Of a stretch of 64,000 nucleotides of DNA, positions 40,301 to 52,900 are shown piece by piece. Below the pieces are notes generated by a model that made no database searches, was not told where the DNA came from, and saw nothing but the letters and a program-made list of their open reading frames with translations. A program made the position numbers and the translations under genes. Every line of letters begins with the position of its first letter. The first letter of the stretch is position 1. Origin of the DNA: Myxocyprinus asiaticus. Taxonomy: Eukaryota > Chordata > Actinopteri > Cypriniformes > Catostomidae. Where the stretch lies: assembly GCF_019703515.2 (NCBI RefSeq), contig NC_059379.1:23983880-24047879 (forward strand), written 5' to 3'.

Positions 40301-40803
40301 CAGAATCAGCAGCTTAACAGTGTGCCAGAGAAATGATAAAGGGAACAGAGTAGGTCGAAGTGATAGCTACGAGAGAGAAAGAGAGACAGAGAGAGGGACT
40401 TATTAAATCCAATGGTACTTTAATGACTTGAGCTCAGTTGAGGCAGCTCCATTAATCAGGCTTAAGAGAATGCTGCAGCCAGCAACCCATTCCTTACACT
40501 GTTTGGAATGCATTCTTTACTCTCACAGCACTGCAGTCATTCTCACCATAATGAGAGCAGCATTATTTGGATTAAGAGAGTCTGGTTAACAGCAAAATGA
40601 ATTGGTGAATCCATACCAGATTCAGTGAAGTAAAAACAGATCGCCATCAGCAGTAATATGCCGGAGAATCATAATATTATAATAATCTTTTTAACATTTA
40701 TTGTAAAAAAAAAATTTAATAATAAATAAATACATATTGTATTAAACAAGTACTGCACTCATTTACTGCTAAGGGTGTTTGATTACTTTTTATGCACAAT
40801 TAG

Positions 40804-40900
<97 letters not shown>

Positions 40901-43900
40901 ATTATTTAAAGTATAATATATATATAAAGTTCTGTGAAAAAGTATTTGCCCTATCCTGATTTCTTATGCTAATTAAAAAAGAAAATTCTAACAAAGCAAA
41001 AGCAAGTAAACACAAAATACAGTTTTAAGTTATAGCTATTTATTGAGCCAAAAAAGTTATCCATTAACAACTGGGCCTGTGTGAAAAGTATTTGCCCCCT
41101 TAGTTACTAAATCCCCAAATGGGATTCAGCTGGACTAGACACACCCAGGCCTGATTACTGCCAGCCCTGTTCAATCAAATCAACACCTAAATAGAACTTT
41201 TTCAGCAGCATGAAGTTGGCTAAAAGGTCTCACCCAGTAGCATGCTATGTCAAGGTTGAAAGAAATTCCAGAAATGAGGAAAAAGGTGATTGAAATACAT
41301 CAGTCTGTGAAGGGTTACAAAGCTATTTCAAAGGCCCTGGTACTCCAAAGAACCACAGTGAGAGCCATTATCTCGATTGAGATGCTGTGGCAGGACCTTA
41401 AACAGGCAGTTCATGCTCAAAAACCCTCCAATATGGCTGAACTAAAGCAGTTAGTTCAAGAGTGGGGCAAATTTCCACCACAGAGTTGGGAAAGACTGAT
41501 CTCCAGTTCTCTTTCTAGCATACATTTCGTTGTCTCACTATGGGATATGCCCCTTCTGCATATTCCTAGAAGCCCTATTACATTACGCCAGCCCTTATTG
41601 GCTGGCAGAAGTGACACCTGTGTCTGGAGGAGTCTCCGCTTCCCAGTATAAAAGGGGCGACACAGCATTATTACATTATTCAAAAACCTCTTTACTCTTC
41701 ACTTCAGAAACACGGATTACTGTTCAGGTAGTCATCGACTGGTCTCCACACTGGTCGCCAATTGAACATCCCGGAACCCGGGAGTTTCTGTGTCGATTTA
41801 CAGGCCACCATGCCGTTTTCAATTTTTTCCTACAATCTGCACTCCAGCTCATTGAGGAACTCATTAGCACTCCAGCTAAATGATTGCAGCAATGCAGAGT
41901 ACTTTGGCTAGTGTGGGGGACTCTTCGCAACTTTGCTCTTGCGGGAATAAAAGTTAATGCAGGGACACACACCAGGTCTGCTCTGCATGTCTTGGGTTGA
42001 AACATGCCCAAGCGGCGACTGACACTCCCGGATCGTGTGAGCACTGTGCACGCTTCACCATTAAGATCCTTCGGATCCCCCTCGTGTCAGCTAGCCTAGC
42101 TTTGGCTAACACCCCACAGGTATCCATTCCTGTAGTGCTACCCACCACAGCAGAGTTGACCTGGGATGAACAGCTCGATGCATGTGTCCCTTTGCCCTCC
42201 GTGCTCAGTACGGATGAGGAAGAGGTGGGCGTTGGATTACGAGGATGGGGGCAGTCTGATTTTCTCCTCTCTGAGGAGGAAGATGATTTTGAGGACTCCC
42301 TTTTCCTTCCCCCTGCACAACCAGCACAACCCTCGGCTGCAGCGGGAACCACGGAAGAGGCGGGCGGGGCACCATCCTCTCCGCTTTTCAGCGTTGATCT
42401 GCAAAGATGTGTGCCAACACACGGCAGAGAAACTAAAAATATTCCTTGGCCAACTGTGGTAGCGGAGGCTGTAAAATCTCGCTATGAGGGCAAAAGGCTG
42501 CCGAGAGCAAAACGGGCAGCAAGACAGCTTCTTCCTAGAGCTGCTGGAGGAGGTTGTGGTCATCTGGAAGGATAAACCCTTTACCAATAAAATTCCCATT
42601 CAGGAGGGATCCGCACTCGATGTAGAAGGGATGGAGGAGGAGGGTCTTCTCTGCATGCCTTCCATGGAGCCTTGAGTAGCAGCGAATCTGCACCCCTGGT
42701 GCACGGCAGCTGTGAATCCGACATTGCCATCCAAAGCTGACCGTTTCCAATCAAACATGATGGAACACGCTAACAAAGCTGTCGCTCTCTCCGTTAGGGC
42801 TTTGAAAGCGTTTTCTATGTTAACCGCATACCAAGCGGAGCTGCAGGATGATGTGTCTGCCATGCCAGGCCAGGCACAATGGGACAAGATTTGTGTTGTC
42901 ACTGAACTCTCTCTCCGTCTGCAGAGATATGCGGTTCAAGCTGCTGGTAAATTCATGGCCACAATGGTGATAAAGGAGAGAGCACAATGGTTGAATCTGG
43001 CTAATCTTTCTGACAGGAAGCAAGAGGCTATTTTGGAAGCACAGGTGGTTTCAGAGGGGATATTTGGTTTGGCTCTGACACGGATGCAGAAGAGGTGCGT
43101 GGAAAAGAAGAGGGATGATGAAGCTTTGCAGCTCTGTCTATCCAGAAAGACACAGACTGTGCCCCCTCCACCACCTCAACAAACTTTCGCTCAAGTCACG
43201 GCTCATCCACCCCCTAGCTATCGCATTCAGAGCATGACATTACACAATGTCTGGCTGAGTTTTGGAGGGGAAACAGCGTTTCCTTTCGCACATGCCTCAG
43301 ACTTTTGGAGTTAATGGCCTCAGCTCTGACAGTCATTCCACTAGGCCGATTCTTCATGAGAGAGTTTCAATGCTGGGTAGCCTCTCTGAGATTGGACCCG
43401 TTAAGTCACTCTCTGAGGACAGCGAGCGTGACATCGATATCAGTGCTGGAATTGCGCCATTAGAGACACCCATCCTTTTATATTCAAGGGATCCCCATGG
43501 GTGTTGTTCAGGCCAGAAAAGTCATTACGACGGATGCTTCACTATCCGATTGGGGGGGCACTCACGAAGGCAGAATAATAAATGGGAGATGGGGTCGACA
43601 TCTGACCAATCACCATATAAATTATCTGGAAATGCTGGCAGTTTTCTCAACACTGAAGCATTTTCTCCCCTTATTGGTAGGGCATCATGTTCTTGTGAGA
43701 ATGGACAACACTACAGTGGTAGCATATATATACATGGAGGTCTCAAACAAACTGATTCTGTGGGGCAATGCCCACTTCTTATCCCTGAGAGCGACGCACG
43801 TACAGGGTGTTACTTATCGGGGTGCGGATTTGCTGTCGAAGAGCAATCATCTTTAGGGGAGTGGAGACTGAACAAAGTGGTTGAGCAAACCTGGAGCCGT

Positions 43901-46900
43901 TTCGGCAGGGCGGCAGTGGATCTGTTCGGGTCTCAACAGGCATGGGGGAGATTTTCCATCCTCATCCAGAGTGCCTGGTACTGTGAGCCTGGCCCATGAA
44001 TGGTTTAATTTGAACGCAACTGCATTGCCCCATTGTGTTATTAGGACTATAAAGAATGCTAGAGCATCATCTACAAGATCTTTGTACGGGTGTAAATGGG
44101 GTGTGTTTGAGCATTGGTGCGCAGATAAACACAAGATTCCCCATCAGTGCTCAGTGGCGGTTATGCTATCATTTCTACAAGAATTGATTGACAAGGGGAA
44201 AGCGTTCAACCATAAAAGTGTTTCTGGCTACTATATCAGCATGTCATATAGGCTTTGATGGTAATACAGTAGGGCTTCATCCTTTAGTGTGCGACTTTAT
44301 GAAGGGTACGCTTCGCTCTCTCCCAGTTTCTAAACCAGTTGCTAGGGAGGGTAAATTCACATGGGGTAACCTCTTCGTGATCACGATTAGTGGTTCTCGT
44401 TCTCAATGGGGCGCTTGGTAAGTTGTGCGTGTATCGCGGAGAGTAGCATGACATGTGGAGTCTCCACGGTGTCATGCACAACGAGCCACGTGATAAGATG
44501 CGCGGATTGACGTCTCAGAAGCGGAGGCAACTGAGACTTGTCCTCCGCCACCCAGATTGAGGAGAGTAACCGCACCACCACGAGGGCCTACTAAGTAGTG
44601 GGAACTGAGCATTCCAAATTGGGAAAAAATGGGATTAAAAGAAAAAGTGAGGTGTCTCACCAGATCACCCTCCTTGCTGTGTGAAGTGAGGAAGAGGTGT
44701 GCTTATTTTGAATAATGTAATGACACTGTGTCGCCCCTTTTATACTGGGAAGCAGAGCCTACTCCAGACAAAAGCGTCACTTCTGCCAGCCAATAAGGGC
44801 TGGCGTAATGTAATAGGGCTTCTAGGAATACGCGGAAGGGTCGTATCCCATAGAGAGACATCTCACTTAATGCTATTAGAGAACAGGGGTTACATAAATA
44901 ACCTCCAGTTATCAGAAGCATTTGCTAGCAGTTGTTGCTGCTAAAGGTGGCACAACCAGCTATTAAGTTTAAGGGGCAGTTAGTTTTTCGCATGAGTGAT
45001 ATAGGTGTTGGATAACTTTTTTGCTTCAATAAAAAAAAATATGTATTTGAAAACTGTATTTTGTTTACACTCAGGTTGCCTCTGTTTTATGTTATATCTC
45101 GTTTGAAGATCTAAAACAATTTAGTATGAAAAATACACAAAAATAGAAGAAATTAGGATATTGAAAAATACTTTTTCACAGCACTGTATATATCTGAATC
45201 AATTAAAAAAAAATTACTAATGAATCGCACAATCTTCTAAGCAATCTTCAGTGATTAATCACGATTAAATTAAGGTACATGATACATTACAAAAAACATT
45301 AAAATAAATCAACAGAAATATATTTACCTTATACTTTGTCTGCAAGTTGGTTAGTCATCATTTATTTTAATCAATTAAATATGTACGTGTTAAAATGGTT
45401 TATTTTTTAGTTAGACACATTTTTACACATATTAGTCTTTGATACAAGTATATGTATACATGCAGTAAAATCTGTGGAAATGTAATTACAATTTGGGCAA
45501 AATCTTCTGCCATTTTCCAGTGGACTTTTTATAATAGTATATTATAAATATATATAGTTCATATCAATTTTTTTGGCAGGAGAAACTGAGAGTACATTGT
45601 CAATGCATTATTAGACACTACACATACAGATATAAAACATTATATTCACTCACCTGCATGCATTCATTCTTGCCCATGACTCCAGCTAACTGCAGGTAGC
45701 ATTTAACCTGCTGCCGGATCTTCTGGAAACAGTCTACAATAGGTACGGTGGGGATGGTGTGGATTCGACTCAGAATGTCCAAAGCGACATTGACCAGGCC
45801 TTGCTTCCGGGCAATTTTCCCATACTGAATGATGGCAGATGCGGAGGCATGCACTCCAAGCATGGCATTGTTAGTGTTTGGGTCATGTTGTGTGTTGGTT
45901 TCATACGCAGTCACAATGGCTACAAAAAGAGGGAGGAACCACAATTTAAAAGTTATTAGTTTTCAGAATGTCACTGCCATTGCAGTCATTGCTGGGTCAG
46001 GACTCACATCATGAGAGTGAATATCAAGGCAAATTAACTTCTGGCCATTTACTCTTTAGTAATATCTGTGAATGCATACAGTGGCTGCAAAAAGGATTTT
46101 TGCTGTGTCAAAATACTTTTTGGGGCCACTGTATGTGAAGTAATTTGACTCCATTTGACAGCATACCCTGGTAGTGGTGCTGCCGCCACATAAAGATGCT
46201 GCTCCAATGGGAGAGGTCATCAGAGACAATAGGTAGCCTGTTTCGCCAGGTCTTCACTACGGTCTTCATATCGTGAAGGCTGGTGTTGCGGCCCAGGTTA
46301 ACAGGCTGAAGGCCTGCATTGATCTGTGCAGCTTCCTGTAGCTCAATAATCTGCTGGGCCGCCTGAGTGAGAATAATCCAGGAGTAAACATATGAGCATC
46401 TCAATGTGACTAACAATAAACATCTAATGGGAAGATGCAACACCCTCAAGCCCTCTTCAAAGGAACTCTTAATGCACCTCCGAAGATACGTTTAATTCTA
46501 AGGGCTACACTCATCTAGGAATCCAAATATCACACTCATATCACACACACACACACACACACGCAGCACTCTGAAATCCATTACAGCGACAGTACTACAG
46601 GCTTACAATTGCTATTGAGAAAGAGAAAGAAATAGAGAAAGAAGTCTAGAGGTGGCTGGCCAAATGGATGGATCAAAGTATCTTAAAAGCCGTTTATCCA
46701 GAGAACAGGCAGAGAGCGGGAGTGCTGGACTGAAGCATCTATTCCCCTAATGCCTAATCACACTCTCAAACGACACTTCGACCACACTAGCAGAAAATAC
46801 AGACTGTGATGATGACCCAAGAATTGCTATCCATTCCTTACAAACTATCGATGCATGACCTTAACATATCAGGCTGTAAACACACAGCTACTGGCAGCCA

Positions 46901-49900
46901 TGCTCTCTTACTGAAAAGCTACATGGATCTTTAATCTCCTCTATGAATGAGTGAGGGAGTTTGGCACTTACAAGGAAATTTACGTCATTACGGCTTACTA
47001 TGCATATGATGAGTAGCTAGCTCAAGCCATGATAATGAATTATGCCAGTCCGCAAACACACAAACACGCATCAAAAAACAATTGATTCAACAGTAACAGT
47101 TAACCCGGTTTACAAGATAAATGTCCCAAATCAGTCTATGGACTTGCCGAACAAAATCCCCCAAAACAAAATAAATTAGGCAATACAATATTTTTCACAA
47201 TTATCTGTTAATATCAGCTGATGGCACATTATAACCTTTATTCTGAGTGCCCATTCATCATGTAAATTAAATTTTCTTGCAGGTATTTAATCAAACACTA
47301 TCTGATGAGGGAAAGTAATTACGAGCCATTTTAAAGTTGGTGCCATTCTCACTCTCTCCATCTCAACACTCCTGTCTGCCTCCACTATCCGTTTCAATTG
47401 CTTTTATTGGACTTGGTCTTTGGGTTTGGTTGCACTCAAAGTGTTTAGGTGTAAACAGATTCAATTATACAGTAAGTAAATAAATTATCAATGAAGTCAA
47501 TAGCTCAGGGGCAATGACTGAATTTCTGAGGGCCTGGCTAAAACAGCCACTAAAGAGTGACCATATATTCCTCAAACACTCTGGTTAGAGTTTGTTCTAA
47601 GCCCCAAATCCTAAGTATTAACCATATGCACTTAATACAGCCCGAACCGCTTAAACATTCTTCTCTCCAGCTTTGTGATTTGTGATTTCAGTCTTAAGGA
47701 GCGGTTACTATACACTTCGTGCTCCATTCACTCCCACTCAAACACATCTGAATGCGGGAGACCGGAAACACAAGCTCATACAAAGAAATTTCGCAGTATG
47801 ATGTGGAGGAAAGTTCAAGTTTGATGAACTCTGACCTGCGAATCTGGATGACGAGAAGACGTGTGATGAATAGAAGATCAATATGTCACACACTGGCCTC
47901 TGGACTTATTTCAATAAATACATATTTCAAAGCAACGTGTTTTTATTGTTGCTGGAAAGTGAGTAGACTGTAGTCTAACATTTTGAATAAAATTTGTAAA
48001 TTGTGCCTAGTGTGATCAGGGCTTTAGGTACGACATTTATTTTTGTTTTTTTGTCAACTTTTTTTTTCAAGGATGATGACATTAATAATTGCATATTGAA
48101 TTGTGATTGGTCTCCTTTCTTACATATATTTGCATGCTGAATTTTGATAGGTCTTGTGTTCCTTTCATAATTTCAACCTCTTATAGGCATTTTTGTATTG
48201 ATTTATAAGTGTAGCATTTCATTTAATGTAGAACCAAAGTCTAAAACCTAATCTTTCCAACAACTATAACACCATTCTGTGGCTGACTTGCAAGCACTGG
48301 TATTTCCTTCAGGAATATTCAAATCTAGTTATTCAGTGAAAACTGGTCCATTCGGAAAAATAGAGAAGAGAAACTGGTGTCAATGTGGACAAAATAGTCC
48401 AGTAAAAACTCAATTGTTAAATGTCATATTTATGGCATAATGATGTAATGTGGCATTTACAATTTACTAATAATATCTAGCAACAAAACTCCCACTGAAT
48501 ACAACCCTTCAATTATGTGGACCACAGAGCCATCAACCAATACCCATAACAGCCAGTGTGGCAAAACCACCATCTCCAACAACAATATCTAATTTCCTCA
48601 ATTCCTCAATATTTGACCATCACACCACAGCTGAGCTCAAGAAGAGCGCTCCTCATTTCTAACAGCCCCTGGAGGACGATGCAGTGCATGGCCAGCTCTC
48701 ACACATTACCCTAATCTACAGGCACACATCACCTCGGCACCGTCCCATTGTGTGCGCTGCCTGATTATGCGTGTGGCAGTCAGGAGGCTGTTCTTTCTGC
48801 TGAATATTAATACAAGCTCTCTATTGAACACCACAATGGTGCAGTCAACACTATCTCAGACGCTTTAGAAAGGGCCAAAGGGCCAAAAAAGAAGGGAGGG
48901 AGGGAGGGAGAGAGAGAGAAAGAAGGGGCCAAGTCTGACAAAGGAGGAAGTGATTGAGGACATATTACGCAAAAATACAGAGCGAAAAGGCAATTATAAG
49001 AAAAGTGTCTGCTTTTACTATTCACTCTGCTGCTTTGGGTTTGCATAAAGAAACACGCTCGCATATAAAATGAGAATGCCTGAGTCGCTCACTTGTCAGC
49101 GATGATATCTGACCAGATGTTCTGCTTTTGAGAAGTCATTGTTTAAAATTGGCAATCAATTTAGATTAGATCGCTGGTGGTGCTCTGATTGAGTTAGTCT
49201 GCTCAAAAAAGTGAAAACAGCATAGAGAATATTAAATTATGGCAGAAGAATGTCTGCTTAAAGGGTGTTTGTCAGCTCGTGTGCATGTTGTTCCTCACCT
49301 GCAGCAGTGGAGTGTGAACGTGAGAAACGATGTGTGGCAGTCTTCTCCACTCTCTGATGGCCAGACTGCTGGCCATCTCCACCAGCCGCTCGATGAAGTT
49401 GAGCTGTTGTTCCTCAGGGTGACAGATGGCCAGGTAGCCGCGATGCATGTTCACCTTCCAGGCCATTTCCTTAGGACAACTCAGCTCCACCTGACACACA
49501 TAAAACCACAGTCTTATCAGCAAACTTTCAAAGGGGATGTTTCATACATAAAGTGGTAGTTCACCCAAAACTGAAAATTCTGTCAACATTCAGAGCGGTC
49601 TCTTTTTGTGTTCCACGGAAGAAAATCATAATAAAGCGATTTTGCTTTCATTGAACAGTTCTCCAAAAAGATTAACAAAGTAATATCAATTTTTGGCACA
49701 ATATGATCAGTTATTTTTTTCTATTATTCTTCACTAACAAAAATGTTCCAAATGATCCCAAAGCAGGATCAACTGCTGCTTGTCATCAAGCAACGTACAG
49801 ACTGACCATCTGTCTGGAACTCCACAAACAGACAAGTGCAGTGATACAAACATTAACGCATTCCAGTGTTATACAAAATATCAGCACTCTTGGAACGCCG

Positions 49901-52900
49901 CTTGCCAAATCACATTAGAGGATCGGAACTGCTGTCCAATGTAACATGAAGACGAAACAAGACCCTGATCATAATTACATAGGAGAATAAAAGTTAAAAA
50001 AATAACCGAAAGATTTCTGGCATTGTGTAATTTGACGATGTGGAGGGATTTACGCTCTCTGGTCATTGTGTGCTTATCATGGCCAACATGTGATAAATTA
50101 CCCTGCGAAGTGGCTGGCCTTATCCACCTGACTTTAATTGAAAGAGGGGACATTTAAACTTCCTGAGAGCAACTGCTGCTGCCAAGCAGCCTGCCCTGGA
50201 ACGGAGAAAACAAATCACTTCCCAGCAGATGTTTGAGCAATTATTCAAGCACGTATCCGTAAATATTAAATGCAAAGCGAACGGAGAGGGAGGAGGAGGA
50301 GGGGGAGGGCTGCTGGGCTGAACAATTTAATTAGGTGTCACCTTAGGACAGAAACCTGAATGTATTCGTTCCAAGTCTCCTTGAACAAGAGCCAAGAGTA
50401 TTTATAATGTGTCCAGCCCCATCACACACTTTTTCTACTTTGTTTTAGAAGTGAAGCCCATAAATTATCCACCGACAGCAAGGCTACAGTTCTGAACAGT
50501 CATAAACAATTCTGCTAGCACAGTTAGTGTGTAACTTTCTGCATAATAAAAGTGGCGTGCTTTCACATTCTGTAATCTAATAAGACTAATAATAAAAAGG
50601 TGTATTACAAAAGTCTGAACTCTGGTTTGGGGATATTTGACTGGACGTGGATATTAAAGCAAGGAGAAGTCTGTGCGCATAGGTGCTAAAATTACAGAGA
50701 AATTATACTCAAGTGAATGTATGGGCACTAAGTAAAAATTTTACTCAAGTTAAATTATCTAGCCAAAATTATACTAGAGGGAAGGACTATTTACAGTATG
50801 TGTGTATTTGCTTCCATTATTTTCCCACTTGTTTCCATTGACTTGCATTGCTTTTATATTGAGGTAATAATATTGTGAAACTTATATTTGTTTGTTTGTG
50901 CATGTTTTGGGTGGATGGGTGCCCCCACACACATATTTGTTTCTATTATGGTCAAACAAATATGCTGTGCTACTGATAATGGTTTTATTTATCATTAAAT
51001 AAATTATTTAATTATTTAACAGTTTTAGGCTCTGGTGTAATTTTAAAATACAAGTTTCCAGGCATATTACAGCTTTCTCCTAAGTCTTGATATGAATCAG
51101 GTCAAATTGAACTGTAACAACTTCTTTGTTACTATTTTTATAGCATTGTTTATAAATACATAAAATTAATCATTTGAACATTGTCAGATCTAAATTACAT
51201 CTGTGGAGGATCTTAAATTTTTAATGGGTCAAATTGACTTGGAACTGCATTCAAGGGTAAAAATGTATTTCACTGGCTTTAAAAGTGAAGAAAATTTTGC
51301 AGGAGTGCAATTTCATAGGCTTGTTAGCATAATCAGATATTTTAATAAGAGACAGAACTAAACAAAAGAATACCTGCAATACATATACTTTGGTCTAAAT
51401 TAAATATGATTTAGTATTTGAGTAAAGTAGAAATTCCCCCAAATAATGCTTTACTAATTGATTACAATTACTTTACACCCCCCTGTGGGTGCAGATGAGA
51501 GTATGGCACTGAGTTTACCTGCACCAGAGCCTCTTTCATGGCAGCCCAGTTGGACACTCTCCATGCACACTCCAGCACCAGGTATGGGTTGTTATGTCCT
51601 TTGGATTGGCCGTACTCAGTCAGGGGCTCCCACTGGTTTAGTTCTTTAGAACAGCTAAAAAGCAACATAAAGCAAAAAAAATAACAGAACCAAATGCCCA
51701 GACTTTATATTAATTTCATGGAATGTGGATTTGGTCGCATCTGACTTTGGAACGTGGGAGCAACACCATTTCCTATCCAGGTGAAACATAATAAATAAAA
51801 TAAATTAACTACCATGTTAAACTGTGTTGTTTTTCCAAAAATTTAAAGTTCTGATCACAGCTGGTTTGTCTAATTTTGACTTTGAGACGATCTGGACTCA
51901 GACTGTCTCAGTGAGTGGTAGCCTCAAGTGTTGAATTATAAGCTGTGAAAGGTGGCACTCCAGTTTTACAGGCAGTTACCTTAAAAAGCTGTTTTAACTC
52001 ACCGGATCCAGTGATCTTCCCACAGTTGGTACTCCGGGAAAATGGCGGGTGAGGCATTGTTCTCTTTGCGAGCTTTCTCCATCGCCTTTTCATAGGTTTC
52101 TTGAGCCTAGTGATAATGGAGTCACCATCATTGATGTTAGCACCTTTATATACCATTATAAGATGCTGTTGAGTAACAATACCTGCATGGCTGAAATACA
52201 TTTTTTCTCACCTGTTCAAAGAAGCCATGCTGCTCGTATGCGATGGCTGTGCTCGTCTCAGAGAATTTGCATCTCTTTTGCCACAGCCCCGCCCACATGT
52301 CCTCCTCCTGCAGTAGGGAGTAGAGCTCCGCCAGGGAGTCAAGGATCTCCTGAGGGAATACACGAACACATTCACAAAGAATATTAGGGGACAAACACAT
52401 CCATATTCAGAAGTGCCCCTATGAGATGACTGCTTAGCAAAAGCAGCTTGAATGCTGGGATACTTCAAACCAAACTAGCTGACGGGTCAAAAAAAAACCT
52501 ATTGAAAATTCAGCAGGCAAGATCATTCTGCGTGACACTGGGGAAACTTCAGATCACATAACTTCCTCTGCCAAGAATATTAATGGTAACAAACACTGCA
52601 AAGAGCTTAGGCATCACTGTACCTGCTGTGGAGGTGTGATGCTTTCCTGCTCGTAGAACTCGGTGCTCTGTTTGGGTTTGATGTGCAAGCTTAGGCCCTT
52701 CTCGAAGGCTTGCTGCTCCAGCATCAGGGTGGAGCGCAGCCAGAGATTGTGGGTCTTGCCCAAGTACTTCAGTACGCAGGGCCTGATGGGAATGGGCGGC
52801 ACGCACTGAGACATGGCCTCCACAAAGCAGTTCAGAGCACTAGGCTGGCAATCCCTCTGAGCTTGATGACTACCACTACACAGGAACGGGCCCATCTCAC

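Larger units (their letters stand above)
41506..44910 (+). mobile_element. DIRS-like tyrosine-recombinase retrotransposon, internally deleted
   Basis: Inverted terminal repeats, about 41,509-41,692 and 44,699-44,890, replace LTRs. GTT lies at both borders and the right repeat has about 20-27 extra bases, as in DIRS-1. Contents in order: a gag-like frame (41,997-43,250), the RNase H domain (43,497-43,856) and the start of the tyrosine recombinase (44,013-44,343). The RT palm between gag and RNase H is gone, and the recombinase lacks its catalytic half, replaced by a SINE. Non-autonomous and dead. Confidence 0.85.
40928..45190 (+). mobile_element. Tc1-like transposon, internally deleted and split by a DIRS element
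   Basis: Terminal inverted repeats ctgtgaaaaagtatttgccc (near 40,932) and its complement tactttttcacagcactgta (to 45,188) lie next to TA. The N-terminal HTH of the transposase starts at 41,247 (MSRLKEIPEMRKKVIEIHQS). It is fused by an internal deletion near 41,376 to the C-terminal end (IEMLWQDLKQAVHAQKPSN). The last codons resume at about 44,910 (KHLLAVVAAKGGTTSY-like). The 3.4 kb between is a later DIRS insertion. Same orientation as the nested elements, antisense to trrap. Confidence 0.85.

Noticed and set aside
43497..43856. A host RNase H gene
   Set aside because: It lies between DIRS terminal repeats and carries DIRS-specific flanking sequence.
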